A DNA stretch of 64,000 nucleotides from positions 301,093,468 through 301,157,467 of the forward strand of contig NC_057861.1 in the NCBI RefSeq assembly GCF_019393635.1. Direction: 5' to 3'. The stretch comes from Dromiciops gliroides. Lineage: Eukaryota; Chordata; Mammalia; Microbiotheria; Microbiotheriidae. This document shows positions 21,780 through 32,724 of the stretch, piece by piece. The notes under the pieces are model-generated. The model was not told the origin of the DNA and did no database searches. It worked only from the letters and a program-made list of their open reading frames with translations. Each line of letters starts with the position of its first letter. Positions within the stretch are counted from its first letter, which is position 1. The position numbers and the translations under genes are program-made.

Positions 21780-22215
21780 TCAACAATATGGCATTGCAAG
21801 AAAGAGTTCTGAACTTGGCTTTAGGAAAATCTGCTTTCAAATCCTGCAGCTAGATGGCACAATGGATAAAGTACCAGCCCTGGAGTCAGGAGGACCAGAG
21901 TTCAAATCTGACCTCAGACACTTGACATTTACTAGCTGTGTGACTCTGGGCAAGTCACTTAACCTTGATTGACTTGCAAAAAAAAAAAATAAATTAACAA
22001 CAACAACAAAAACAAATAAAATCCACAACAAACCCTGCCTCTAAGACTTCCTGGATCTGTTATCTTGGGCAAATGAGTTAATTTCTGAGTGACAGTTTCT
22101 TCATTGTAAAATAGAAAAGCACATGAAAGATTTACTGACTTCACAGGAAAGTTATAAGAATCAATGAGGAAATGTTTTAAGCATTTTGTAAACCTTAAAG
22201 CATAATAGAAATATC
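21780..22215 (+). mobile_element. MIR-like SINE split by a young SINE
   Basis: The head ends at 21847. The CORE and tail resume at about 22029 with 'gttatcttgggcaaatgag', 'tcttcattgtaaaatagaaa' and 'taagcattttgtaaacc'. Confidence 0.65.
21848..22028 (+). mobile_element. Young tRNA-derived SINE nested in MIR
   Basis: The body covers 21848-21990, followed by an A/CAA-rich tail. TSD 'caaatcctgc' (21838-21847) matches 'caaaccctgc' (22029-22038) with one mismatch. The usual GGGG start is absent. Confidence 0.88.
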
Positions 22216-22224
22216 AACATATTT

Positions 22225-22325
22225 TTGAGCTGCAATATGATACAGTGGAAAGATCATGGGTCCTAGAGTGAGGAGAGACCTGAGTTTGAATTCTATATTT
22301 GACCTCATGGTGACTTCCATATATT
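22225..22325 (+). mobile_element. MIR-like head fragment
   Basis: 'gatacagtggaaagatcatg', then 'cctgagtttgaattc', a decayed tRNA-like head. Confidence 0.5.
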
Positions 22326-22589
22326 AATCCTTCCTTTTTTCTCAGTCCTCCCCGTCCCCCTTCTGCTTTTATTTCCCTACCTACTTAGACTTAACTCAGT
22401 GGTCAAACATATTGCTTTCACTTTCCCTTCTATATTCCTTACCTCTTTGGCTTCCTGTTTCTATTATGAAAATTCCCAGTCCTGGGAAAAGCCAGCCTTC
22501 TTCTTTCCTACACCTGAACCACTGAGCCCTGCCAGAGAAAGTAACAAAAGCAAGCTGACTGGGTTTATTACACATGGCTGCTTTCTAAC

Positions 22590-22720
22590 TTCAGTTTATA
22601 TGATGTAGAGCTTCAAGAAACATCAGAGGCCATCTGGTACAATCCTGTCACTTTACAACTAGGGAAACTAAGGCCCAGGGAGACAAGTAAGCTGCCTAAG
22701 ATTCCTCAGGTAGTGTCATA
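22590..22720 (-). mobile_element. MIR fragment
   Basis: 'cagaggccatctggtacaat' and 'cactttacaactagggaaac', then 'ggcccagggagacaag', an antisense MIR-type CORE block. Confidence 0.6.
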
Positions 22721-22724
22721 TCCT

Positions 22725-23385
22725 TCTATTCCAAACCTCCCTCATCCTCAAACTCCGAAGCCTATCCCTCTTCTCCTCAGCATATGATCTTGCCTCCTAC
22801 TTTTTAAAAGATGACAACTCCACTTCCACAGCTCACAAACTCTAGATGTCACCTTCTCCTCACTAAGGGTCTCAATGGAGGAAGGAGGTCATCCTCTTCT
22901 TTGTGAAAAGTACTTTCTAGCCTCTACATGAGCCTGTAATTCCCTCCTGTCTCTTCTCTTCTGTGACTTTGATTCTTCAATAATTCCCTTTCTCTTTCAT
23001 CTATAATATCTCTTTCTTTCCCTCTTTACTGGCTCCTTCCTCTTCACCCATAGGCTTTCCCTTTATCTTGTTCTCTTAATATATTCATTTTATATGTTCC
23101 TCTTGGCCTTCGCTGTTCACTTGCCCTTCACTGTTAATCTTCCGCAAGGATCAAATGACATTCATTGCTTCAATTTCCTTACCACCCACTTACTCTCTTG
23201 CAACCTAGTTTCCATACTTATCTACAAAAATTGCTTTTTTTTTTCAAAGTAACTAATAATCTCCTTACAAATGTTCAATGTCCTTTTTAGTTTTTCATTC
23301 TCTCCACAAACTGTGTCATATTTGACTCTATTGGCCATCCCTTCTTCTTCATGCCCTACCCTAGATTTCAGGACACCGCATTCCC
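22725..23385 (+). mobile_element. Probable L2 internal region
   Basis: A long pyrimidine-rich stretch in the style of sense L2 ORF sequence ('aactaataatctccttacaa', 'tgactctattggccatccct'). It has no open frame. Assignment is by overall pattern only. Confidence 0.45.
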
Positions 23386-23389
23386 ATGA

Positions 23390-23660
23390 TTCCTGGAATC
23401 TTAGAAATGGAACTGACCTTAGAAGCCAGCAATCCAAACTGCCTCTGAATAAGCATCTTTTCTAGAAAATTCCTGACGATACATGACCATTCGGCATTTG
23501 TTTGAAAATCTCCAATGAGCCAGGGTGAGAGTGAAATGGGTAGGGTATGCTGCCCCCTGAAATAGCCCATTTGGCTTTCAGAGAGCTTTAATTATTAGAA
23601 AAGTTTTAACCCTATATATCTTCTTATAACTTCTACACATTGCTCCTAATTGAGAGATGC
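23390..23660 (-). mobile_element. CR1/L3-like fragment
   Basis: 'ggaatcttagaaatggaact', 'gagagctttaattattagaa' and 'ctacacattgctcctaatt' are antisense words of the CR1/L3 3' region also seen at 44.8, 55.0 and 62.4 kb. Confidence 0.6.
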
Positions 23661-23664
23661 TCTC

Positions 23665-23975
23665 CTTTCTGTGCTTTTCTTCCTGGCTTACCTGACTTCC
23701 TTTAAGACAGTGTGAATCCCATCTTCTACAAGTGGGATATTTTTGCTCCCAGCTCTAGTGCCTTCCCTCTGAGGGAGGCACCCTCTATACACTTTTTTAT
23801 GCTGTCTTTAACTTAGATGTGCATAATTATTTGCATGCTTCTTCCATGTAGAATGTGAGCCCTTTGAGGGCAGGAACTGTGTTTTTGCTTCTTTTTTTTT
23901 TTTTTGTACTTACAGTAATTGGTACAGTGCCTGGCACTTAGTAGATGTTTAATAAATGCTTATTGATTGATTTAT
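23665..23975 (+). mobile_element. L2 3' end
   Basis: 'tagaatgtgagccctttgag' and 'ggcaggaactgtg', then 'ggtacagtgcctggcactta' and 'ttaataaatgcttattgatt', a well-preserved L2 terminus. Confidence 0.8.
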
Positions 23976-24129
23976 TCATTCTACCCTCTCTGGCCATCTT
24001 GCTGCAGGAGTTCAGTCACTTTTGTATGTGACAGCCTTTCAGATCTTTGAAGACAGCTATAATGTATGCAATAAGTCAAGGCAAGTTGTAGGCTCATGGG
24101 GTATGTTCTAGAAATATTTATTATTCAGC

Positions 24130-24880
24130 TATTGTTTGGACAAAATGACTGCTGAAGTGCTCTTCAATCTATCCCCAACATAGCTTTCCAGTCTACCACC
24201 CTCCTCACATCATATTTTCCGACTAAACTTTGGACTACAAGCCATTCCTCAATCTCAGAAATCTCTTTTCAGCCTTCATGCCTTTGTTACTTGCTGTGCA
24301 CCATCAATTTTTTCCCAAATGTATGCCTGTTGAAATCTTTATTTTCTTAAAGGCCCCAGCTCAGTGTCTACCTCTTTGATGAAGCCTTCCCTGGTTCTCC
24401 CAATTATGGTATCTCTCTCTCTTTGAACCTCTCATGCCATTCAGACTTCTCTAATTCATTCAGTCATTTTGTTTTTTTGATGTTTTCAGTCATATCCAAC
24501 TCTTTGTGACCTCATTTGGGGTTTTCTTGGCAAAGATACTGGAACAGTATGCCATTTCCTTTTCCAATTCATTTTACAGATGAGCAAACTGAGGCAAACA
24601 GGGTTAAGTGATTTGGTCACACAGCCAGTAAATGCCTGAGGCCAGATTTTAATTCAGGTCTTCCTGACTCCAGGCCTGGCACACTATATCCACCCAGCTG
24701 CCCCTGATTGTTTTCTAGCTCTTGTTAACATTAATTATTTATAGGTTTCACATGCATAACCCCACACTTGCTTCATTGTGAGCTCCTCAAGGGCAAGAAC
24801 TGTGCCTTGTTTCAGCTGTGCATCTCAGTGCATTACAAACAGTAGGCATTTAATAAATGTTTGTTACATTGAAGTGAAAC
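24130..24880 (+). mobile_element. L2 3' part split by a CORE-SINE
   Basis: The left part has 'gatgaagccttccctggttc', the usual C-terminal L2 landmark. The right part has 'gtgagctcctcaagggcaag' and 'taggcatttaataaatgttt'. A SINE fills 24463-24706. Confidence 0.8.
24463..24706 (-). mobile_element. CORE-SINE with RTE/BovB-like tail
   Basis: On the minus strand it has a head, CORE, 'ctcatctgtaaaatgaattg' and a tail 'ggcatactgttccagtatc', 'tttgccaagaaaacccca', 'ggtcacaaagagttgg'. The tail resembles BovB 3' ends, so an RTE LINE probably mobilised it (Mar-1 type, from memory). Confidence 0.75.
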
Positions 24881-24969
24881 AACAAATTTTCCAGGAGGAT
24901 CATCTCTGCTTGGAAGATGAAGTGGGGTGGGGGGGGGGGGAGGAAAGAGGAAAAACATGGACATTCCAG

Positions 24970-25460
24970 CTCCTCTGGGGAAAATAACAGCAATGATTAC
25001 TCTGCGGCACACAATTTCTCACTAATTTATTTTGGCAATTAGTTTTAAGCTGTCCTGTTGCTTGTGAATGATTCCATTTAATTGGCATCATCTAATTCTC
25101 AGGCTCTTGCTACCATTTGTCAGATGAAACTCTGTTAATGAAGCCTGATGAAACTGTTACCCAAACAAGTAACATTATTAGTGAAATAAAGACCAATCTA
25201 TTGTTTTAAGACACTGGTTCTTTGTTGTGGTTATATGTGCCTTAAAAGCAATAGAAGACAATAATGGAAGCAACAACCAAAGCTGAGGTTGAGAATGCAA
25301 GAAGGTTGAGCAGCTTTCAGATTTAAATGGGTTCTTGAGGTAGAATGATACCTATCACAGTTGTAAGTAGATGACAGGGATAACACGGGGCTCACACTTT
25401 GATAACTGTTAGGGATTTCCAAAGCTTTTCCTCCAGAGGCAACCTTAAGAAGCAAAGGAG
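24970..25460. other. Unassigned; possible conserved non-coding element
   Basis: No repeat is recognised. The interval 24,985-25,195 contains closely spaced TAATT-type motifs ('ttggcaattagtttt', 'catttaattggcatcatc', 'atctaattctcagg') and little simple sequence, a texture typical of vertebrate conserved enhancers. A 10-G run lies near 24931. Confidence 0.4.
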
Positions 25461-25464
25461 ATAA

Positions 25465-25725
25465 GCACTGATATAGCATTTACTAGGTGCCCTGCAGTGT
25501 ATTAAGTTCTTTACAACTATTATCTCCTTTTAACCTCACAACTATGCTAGATTGTAAGGCAAGCACTATTATTATCTCCATTTTACAGTTGAGGAAAGTA
25601 AGGCAAACAGAGGTTTAGCTGACTTTCCCTGGATCCCACAGCTAATAAGTGTCTGAGGTTACATTAGAACTCAGGTCTTACTGAATCCAGGCTTAGTACT
25701 CTATCTACTGCACTACCTAGTAATG
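25465..25725 (-). mobile_element. MIR, full length
   Basis: The complete antisense order is present: 'tagcatttactaggtgccct', 'acaactattatctcctttta', 'ctccattttacagttgagga', 'acagctaataagtgtctgag' and 'actctatctactgcactacc'. Confidence 0.88.
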
Positions 25726-25741
25726 GAGTAGTAGAGAGAAA

Positions 25742-25987
25742 GGGGCAGCTAGATGGTGCAGTGGACAGAATACCAGGCTTGGAGTCAGGAAGATCTAAGT
25801 TTAAATTTGTTCTCAAACACTTACTAGCTGTATACCCGTGGGCAAGTCACTTAAACCTGCTTGCCTCAGTTTCCACATTGTAAAATGAGCTAGAGAAGGA
25901 AATGGCAAATCACTCCAATGTCTTTGCCAAGAAAACCCCAAAAGGGGTCACAAAGAGTTAGACACAACTGAATGACAACAACAACAG
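25742..25987 (+). mobile_element. CORE-SINE with RTE/BovB-like tail
   Basis: Head 'ggggcagctagatggtgcag', CORE, then 'gctagagaaggaaatggcaa', 'caatgtctttgccaagaaaa' and 'tcacaaagagttagacacaa', ending in a CAA-rich tail. Same class as 24463 and 27873. Confidence 0.85.
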
Positions 25988-25989
25988 TA

Positions 25990-27360
25990 TTTTGCCTGGG
26001 GGAGAGCTAACTCCAAAGTTTGTGTCTCCAGGTCAATCTGCTAGACCCTATATTCAAACTTCCTTCATTCTACTGGTCAGTATCAATTACTAGATGGTCC
26101 AGCAAAGTGCAACTACAAGCATATATGCCATTCTCTGGTTTCCAGACATCACTCAGGACTAGTGGTTAGCTGAAATTTGCTGGTGTTGCTAATGAAAAAC
26201 TTGCTAATCCAGGGAATAAAGTAATTTGGGCTCTTCTTAAAAGTGCTACAAGGTTCAAGGGTACCTACACTAGTCACTATGCTAAGGATTTGAAAGATGT
26301 ATATCTGAAATGAATAAAGAATAGAGGTTAGTCCCTTGTTACTCCTAGTCCTAGCCTAGGACTCAAGATTTATCATTGTGTTTTCTGTCTAGTGTAACAT
26401 TGTATAGTCTACTCTAATGAGGCCTTTTGGGTTTTTTTCTCATGTATTTTCTTCAGGATATATGTTTCTCTGTGTGTGTGCATATGTATGTATATTTATT
26501 CATTTATATATTCATATTATAATGGTATTATCTAATATTAGGAATCACATTCAAAAGTTCAATTTTTACAGTTTGAGAAATCAAGTCATCATGGCAGAGA
26601 GTTATACCTCTCATACAGGTAGGGAGAGATAACTAAGAAATATTAGTATAGACAGTGTTTTCTGGTGTTTGCTTTAGTTTCTAGGACATACTTTACACTG
26701 AGTCTTCTATCCAAATAGCAAATGTCCTTTTAGGTCATATTAATGTGATTCTTTAAAATTGGATTGAAATCAAGACATGTTTTCTAAAAGGTCATAGTTA
26801 AGTGTTTACATCAAGAATTGTAAAACACTCTGAAAATTACATTAATGTTCTTTGCAGCCCAGTCAAAGGACAGTGAGCAGAACCAAATGGCTTTTCTGAG
26901 ATGACTCAGGAAGGTTCTGAACCCATGTTTCCCCAGTTCAGACCTTCAGAACAGCTCAAAAGCATATCGCCTTTTATAATAGATTTCTAGATAATCTGTC
27001 ACAAGACTTGTAATATTTTGAGTCAATTAAGAAGAATGTATTAGTCTAAGTAGGAAAAAAAGAGCATCTACATTCTTTAATTAATTGCTATTTAGAATCA
27101 GAATATTTATTCAATATGCATCAATTCAACATAATTAATATATTAATTATATATTAGAATTTATAATATCGGGTACTTTACATTATATACAGAAATTCTT
27201 AGCATGTTATATAACTACTGACGTGAGTCTGTTTCTTTACACCTAAAAATCATAGATATTTTTCTCAGCATTTTGTGGAAAGTTCATAGATTCTAAATGG
27301 AAGGTAAAGATTTTGGTTTGGTTTGGTTTGGTTTGGTAATAATGTGAAAGGCCTAATTTT
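25990..27360. other. Unassigned AT-rich DNA
   Basis: No gene. Degenerate TG/TA words occur near 26470-26500, and a (GGTTT)n tract lies at 27313-27338. The 71-residue frame at 26417 has no domain. Confidence 0.4.
27313..27338 (+). repeat. (GGTTT)n tract
   Basis: Five copies of the pentamer 'ggttt'. Confidence 0.9.
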
Positions 27361-27364
27361 CTTC

Positions 27365-27530
27365 AGAGAAAAGTTAAAAGAGCATTGGATTGGAAGTCAG
27401 AAGGCCTACACACTCATGCTAGCTCTATTACTAACTAGCTATACGATCTGGAAAAAAACATAACTTATTTGGGTCTTTGAAAGGGAGAAAAGCTGGATTA
27501 TCTATGAGATTTGTACCTCTAGAAATAAAA
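27365..27530 (+). mobile_element. MIR-like fragment
   Basis: 'agcattggattggaagtcag' and 'agctctattactaactagct', then 'atctatgagatttgtacctc', a decayed MIR. Confidence 0.5.
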
Positions 27531-27872
27531 CACTATTTTATGTGGTATTAGGCTCTCTCAGTATAGGGTTGAACTACTAAGTCAAACCCTATGAGAGGCA
27601 ATTTGTTGAAAATTTCACAGAGGCATCACAGATGTCACTTTACTTGCTATCAGCAAACAAGGCAGTATTTTGCTTACAAAACTTCCATTTGATACTTCTT
27701 TTCATCCAGATATTTTTAAAAGTCTTTGAATTTATGCATACACCCTCAAACATAGTAGTCCAAGTCTCCTTTAGTAATTTAAAACATGGAATAAAAAGAA
27801 ATAAGCCTCTATTAATTTTGAAGAAGATAAACTGTGTTAGTATAATAAATTATATAACTAAAATGTGTTTCA

Positions 27873-28122
27873 CAGGACCACTAGGTGGTACAGTGGATAG
27901 AGCCCTAGGGCCTAGAGTCAAGAAGACCTGAGTTCAAATCCAGCATCAGACACTTAATAGTTATGTGTCCTTAGACAAAGCACTTAACCCTATTTATCAC
28001 AGTTTACCCATCTGTAAAATAAACTGGAGAAGGAAATGGCAAACCAATCCAATACTTTTGACAAGAAAACCCCAAATGGGGTTGTGAAGAGTAGGCATGA
28101 CTGAAAAACAACAAAAATATGT
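27873..28122 (+). mobile_element. CORE-SINE with RTE/BovB-like tail
   Basis: Head 'accactaggtggtacagtgg', CORE, 'catctgtaaaataaactgg', 'gagaaggaaatggcaaacca', 'gacaagaaaaccccaaatgg' and 'gtaggcatgactgaaaaaca'. Confidence 0.85.
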
Positions 28123-28124
28123 AT

Positions 28125-28755
28125 TTCAAAACAAGGCACACAATTCTAAACAAATGCTATGACTCTGACTGAAGCATTAACTGGATTCAAGTTTATACTG
28201 TAACTCTAATCTTCATTTGATTTAACTGTCCCCACCAGCTACCATGCTATATCTTCCTTTTGTAGTTAAATTCCTTTAAAAAGCTATTTTCTTTTTTTAA
28301 TTTTAAATTTTATTTTAAACTTAAATACAAAATGATAAAAAGAAAAAAAAACATTGCCATGTACACAGCAGAACACGAGAGGATCAAATAAAAAACCAAT
28401 TAATTTCAAGAAAACCTATATAATAAAGACTATTCATTGTTTTAAAAGATGACCAAGTTTCCTTTGTTTCCTTTTAGGTTTTCTTTTGCTACCTGACTTC
28501 CTTCTACTTCTTCTGTATGAATTTTTCCTTTTATGCTTCATTTATATGAGATAATCAGTCCTTTTTATTTCTCCCTACACAGTTTTTTTTCAGAATCACT
28601 CCATCATACAATGGTCAGCCCAAGCTTTTCTTACAAACTGCCCAAATAAGATGACAATTGTAAGAGTGCTGATAATAATTTTGTATATAAGTAAACAATT
28701 TGACCTTATTGAGTGCCTTATAATTGGTCTTTAATGTTTACCTTATATTTTTCCT
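28125..28755. other. Unassigned; may include L1 ORF1-ORF2 spacer
   Basis: This lies downstream (on the minus strand) of the L1 ORF1 remnant. 'catcttatttgggcag' near 28,640 (minus strand) could be the L1 spacer, but I cannot find ORF2 endonuclease sequence. Confidence 0.3.
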
Positions 28756-28756
28756 G

Positions 28757-28757
<1 letters not shown>

Positions 28758-28814
<57 letters not shown>
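28758..28814 (+). repeat. (TA)n microsatellite
   Basis: About 28 TA units just past the last recognisable codons of the L1 ORF1 remnant. Confidence 0.97.
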
Positions 28815-28815
<1 letters not shown>

Positions 28816-28817
<2 letters not shown>

Positions 28818-29923
28818 TTTTCCCTTAAATTCTGCTGTTTTGTCACAAATACCTGAAAGTCTTTCAGTGTTAAATATACTTTTTTTTCCATTCAGGATTA
28901 TACTTAACTTTGCTGGAGAAATTACCGTTGATTGTAACCCCAACTCTTTTGCTCTATGAAATATATTATTCCAAGACCTACGGTCCTTCTTTTCTTTTCT
29001 TTTTTTTTTTTAAGTGAGGCAATTGGGGTTAAGTGACTTTCCCAGGGTCACACAGCTAGTAAGTGTTAAGTGTCTGAGGCTGGATTTGAACTCAGGTACT
29101 CCTGATTCCAGGGCCAGTGCTCTATCCGCTGTGTCACCTAACTGCCCCTACCTATGGTCCTTCAATGTAGTAGCAGCTAGGTCTTGTGTAATCCTTATTG
29201 TAGCTCCATGATATTTAAATTGCTTTTTCTTGGTGCTTCCAATATTGTCTCCTTAACCTGGGAGTTTTGAAACTTGACTATGATATTCGTAAGTTTTCCT
29301 CCTGGGATCTCTTTCAGGTGGTGATTGGTGGATTTTTTCTACTTCTGCTTTGCCTTCTTGTTATATACTTTCAGGGTAATTTTCCTTGATAATTTCTCAT
29401 AATATTATATAAAGATTCTGTTTTATCATAATTTTCAGGTAGTCCAAATATTCTTATATTATTTCTCCTAAATCTGTTCTCCAAATCAGTTGTTTTTCTG
29501 ATAGAATGTTTCACATTCTCTTCTATTTTTTTCATTCTTTTGATTTTGTTCTATTATTTTTTGGTATCTTAGAATGTCATTAGCCTCCCCTTGCCCAATT
29601 CTAGTTTTCAAGGAATTATTTTCTTCCTTAAGTTTTTAATTTTCTATTTCAAGTTGGTTGACTTTCTTTTCACAGTTTTCTTGATTTTCTTGGATTGCTC
29701 TTATTTTTTTCCCTGATTTTTACTTTATCTCTCTTATTTGATTTTTAAAGTCCTTTTTAAGTTCTTCCAAGAACTCTTTTTGTGCTTGGGATCATTTGAC
29801 ATTTTTCATTGAAAAAGGAGTGGCTTTTTAAGCTCCATTATCTTCCTCTGAATATGAACTTAGATCTTCTCTATCCCCATTATAGCTATCTACAATTGGA
29901 TTCTTTCTCCTTTGCTTACTCAT
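28816..29923 (-). pseudogene. L1 ORF1 remnant, interrupted by a SINE
   Basis: Reading the minus strand from an ATG at 29923-29921 gives an N-terminus starting MSKQRRK. Next comes a lysine/glutamate/asparagine-rich coiled-coil region ('KEENNSLKTRIGQGEAND' near 29,600) and an RRM-like block 'RRNNIRIFGLPE' near 29,450. The C-terminal domain includes 'SWNNIFHRAKE' and 'VISPAKLSIILNGKK' near 28,870-28,970. L1 ORF1p is the trimeric RNA-binding chaperone of the L1 RNP and has this domain order. Stops and frameshifts break the frame, and a young SINE (29,000-29,149) sits in the C-terminal domain. ORF2 does not follow at the expected place. Upstream sequence to about 30,350 is probably L1 5' UTR. Confidence 0.85.
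28990..29149 (-). mobile_element. Young tRNA-derived SINE nested in L1
   Basis: A full-length copy with a T-rich tail at 28990-29012. TSD 'acctacggtccttc' (28976-28989) matches 'acctatggtccttc' (29150-29163) with one mismatch. It interrupts the L1 ORF1 C-terminal domain. Confidence 0.93.
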
Positions 29924-30350
29924 TTTTTTGTTTGTTTTATTATTTTTTAGCAGCTATTAGTGCAATTGATGGGGATGGGGAATGATGTCCCAAGCCTCAG
30001 GTCCTTCTTACTGTTATTTTCTGAGGTCTGTCCTGGGGCCCAACAGTGGACTCTCCTCTCCACCCCTAAGCCATGTTGGTAGGTCCTCCAGCAATGTTGT
30101 CTAGCAAATGATCTTGTTCTCTGAGGTCTCTCAGGTGACTACAAACTTCAGTTGTCCTCTCTGCCCTGGAACTGAAACCAGGGACTCTGGTCCTCTGCAA
30201 GTACCCACAAATAGCTGAAAGCTATGGAGATCTGAAGTCAATGTAAACATGAACCCTAAACATTCCAACCTCAAATCTTCCTCTTGGGTAAGCTGTATTC
30301 ATTTAAATGTCCATGATAGCCTCAGAAGCAGACCCTTTCTTGGGCTTTTC
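29924..30350 (-). mobile_element. Probable L1 5' UTR
   Basis: Directly upstream (minus strand) of the ORF1 start. It is relatively GC-rich for the window ('cctgcccctctc' style words) and uninterrupted. The outer boundary is not defined. Confidence 0.5.
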
Positions 30351-30691
30351 TCAAACTAAAACTCAAAAAGATGAACCCCTACTTCCCATAATTCATCTTA
30401 TCCATTGACTCATGGGAAACTGGCCGTAAGATAGAAGTATAGGACCATGCCTTCCAATGACATGTGGGCACTGAAAAAAAACAAACAAAATACAACAACA
30501 ATAATAAAAACATCCACTCCCTTTTCAGAGTCCAGGATTGCCAGAAGAAACTATAACCCAACCTACTTTCTAATACTAGGTCATTTTATGCATAATGAAA
30601 GAGTTTACCAATTCCCTCAGTTATCAGACAAGTTGGCTGCTACTGAGGATAATTTCCTCAAGTCCATTTCTATTTTTTAAAAAATCAACAA

Positions 30692-30836
30692 GGGGCAGCT
30701 AGGTGGCACAGTGGATAAAGCACCGACTCTGGAGTCAAGAGGACCTGAGTTCAAATCTGACCTCAGACACTTGACACTTACTAGCTGTGTGATCCTGGGC
30801 AAGTCACTTAACCCCAATTGCCTCACCAAAAAAAAA
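30692..30836 (+). mobile_element. Young tRNA-derived SINE
   Basis: A full-length copy of the 'ccccaattgcctcacc' type. TSD 'aaaatcaaca' (30681-30690) matches 'aaaatgaaca' (30837-30846) with one mismatch. An inverted copy follows 370 bp downstream. Confidence 0.9.
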
Positions 30837-30849
30837 AAAATGAACAAAA

Positions 30850-31110
30850 CAATAAACAGATCTCTCAAGCTATGGATTGTACAAGAAGGCTCTATTCAGA
30901 ATTCCTGCATAATTCTGCCAAAGTACCTTTCTATTAACCTGTCCTGTCTCTTATTGCTCAAGGCCTGTCCTTTTGTTCCCAGACTTTTTCTTATAAAGCA
31001 GAATTTTTAAAAAGGAAAATACAATTTGATATGTTTTGTGACATCACTTTGAGATCATTGCAAGATCTGAATGATATCCCATTCTCACTTGCCCAGTAAT
31101 CCAAAATAAA
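30850..31110. other. Unassigned spacer between inverted SINEs
   Basis: No recognised element. Confidence 0.4.
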
Positions 31111-31112
31111 AC

Positions 31113-31156
<44 letters not shown>
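31113..31156 (+). repeat. (AC)n microsatellite
   Basis: About 22 AC units ('acacgcacac' at the start). Confidence 0.96.
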
Positions 31157-31158
<2 letters not shown>

Positions 31159-31203
31159 AAAGAAAGAGAGAATGTGAAAGGGAAAACCAGTGTTGCTATT
31201 TTT

Positions 31204-31341
31204 TTTGGCAAGGCAGTTGGGGTTAAGTGACTTGCCCAGGGTCACACAGCTAGTAAGTGTTAAGTGTTTGAGGCCGGATTTGAACTCAGGTACTCCTGAC
31301 TCCTTGGCCGGTGCTTTATCCTCTGCGCCACCTAGCTGCCC
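31204..31341 (-). mobile_element. Young tRNA-derived SINE
   Basis: A full-length copy. TSD 'tgctattttt' at 31194-31203 and 31342-31351. It retains several CpGs ('aggccggatt', 'ggccggtgc', 'ctgcgccac'), so it looks young. Confidence 0.93.
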
Positions 31342-31351
31342 TGCTATTTTT

Positions 31352-31668
31352 AAAATATCGAGACAACCCTTTTAGTCACCTTAGCCATTGACATTTTTTC
31401 TCAATGTTTTCAGACTTTTCTTTACAATTTTCTTATATCTGCCAAAATCAGTGCAGCTATTATTTAAATTATTTTCTCTTTTGCCCTCCATTAGTTAATT
31501 TTTTATTATTGATGAAATAAAACATATATAATTAGTCCAAAAAATATACAGTAAAAATAGAGCTATAGCAGCTGGGTCAGTGTTGACATAAGTAAATACA
31601 GTAACTATTTACAATAATACTTAATATAATAATACAAAATATGATAAGTCAATACAAAATAAGATAAG
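31352..31668. other. Unassigned AT-rich DNA
   Basis: No gene. A local near-duplicate 'caaaatatgataagtcaata' / 'caaaataagataagtacata' lies near 31,635-31,675. Confidence 0.4.
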
Positions 31669-31669
31669 T

Positions 31670-31985
31670 ACATACAAGGAAAGGGAGAGAGTTTTAACAG
31701 GTACAGGAAACAGGAAGACTTAGCACAGGAGGCGACACTTGAGCTTAGCCCTTAAAGGAAGTTCTTTAAGAAGTGAAGAAGAATCAGACATTCATTCCAA
31801 GCATGGGAGATAGCCTGTGCAATGACATCATGTCAGGAGTTGGAATACCATGTTGAGAGAAAACCAAGTTAGGCGAGTTTGGCTGAAATGTAGAATAGAT
31901 GAATAAGTGAAATGTTAAACAATTCTGGAAAGATGGGCTGAAGCCAGATTGCAAAGGGCCTCAAATGCCACACTAAGGAGTGTGT
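31670..31985 (-). mobile_element. L2 fragment
   Basis: Antisense L2 landmarks: 'acattcattccaagcatggg', 'agatagcctgtgcaatg', 'agattgcaaagggcctcaaa' and 'tgccacactaaggag'. Confidence 0.65.
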
Positions 31986-31989
31986 TTAC

Positions 31990-32385
31990 CCCACTTAAAA
32001 AATGTGCCAACTTTAGAAAGTAGGTAATAAGTATATATGATATCCTTTCACTAAAAAAGCATTGAAAATGGTCAACATTTCATTAATCAGCATGATGCTT
32101 TTGAAGTCCAAGTACCAGGGAAGATTAGTTACCAACTAGTGTTTTCCTTAAGGTATGTGGCCAAATGGAATGTGTGACATGAAGATTACATTAATCATCA
32201 TCCAACCCATTGGCTGTAGAACACTACATGGTTATTTGACAAAAATTAGATGAGACACCAGCTAGGTTTAATCTCTTTCTTCATTTACTGTTCCATTGAA
32301 TCCCTTCCAGTTCTCTGGGATACTTTCGCATACCATGAAAATGTTTTGGGGATGGCATAATATTGTGGGTCTCCCCATTCTTTTT
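31990..32385. other. Unassigned non-coding DNA
   Basis: No recognised element. Confidence 0.4.
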
Positions 32386-32395
32386 TGCAATTTTT

Positions 32396-32538
32396 GTGTG
32401 TGTGTGAGGCAATTGGGGTTAAGTGGCTTGCCCAGAGTCACACAGCTAGTAAGTGTTAAGTGTCTGAGGCCGGATTTGAACTCAGGTCCTCCTGACTCCA
32501 GGGCCGGTGCTCTATCCACTGCACCACCTAGCTGCCCC
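32396..32538 (-). mobile_element. Young tRNA-derived SINE
   Basis: A full-length copy with a short TG tail. TSD 'tgcaattttt' (32386-32395) matches 'tgcaattatt' (32539-32548) with one mismatch. Confidence 0.92.
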
Positions 32539-32594
32539 TGCAATTATTTTTTTTTACCACAAGCATAGAAAATACATGTGATGGTAGTATAGTG

Positions 32595-32720
32595 GAGAGA
32601 ATTCAATGAATAAAAAGTATATATTAAGCACTTAAATATTAAGAGTTGGGGATATGACTATCAAAAAGAAAGACAGCCCTGTCCTCAGGGAGTTTCCATT
32701 CTAATAAGTAAAAACTACAC
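32595..32720 (-). mobile_element. L2 3' end fragment
   Basis: 'gtatatattaagcacttaaa', 'gagttggggatatgacta' and 'cctcagggagtttccattct', the antisense L2 terminus. Confidence 0.6.
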
Positions 32721-32724
32721 ATAT

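Noticed and set aside
30692..30836. tRNA gene candidates from A and B boxes
   Set aside because: The A/B boxes belong to the tRNA-derived SINE head; there is no cloverleaf, and SINE body and A-tail follow.
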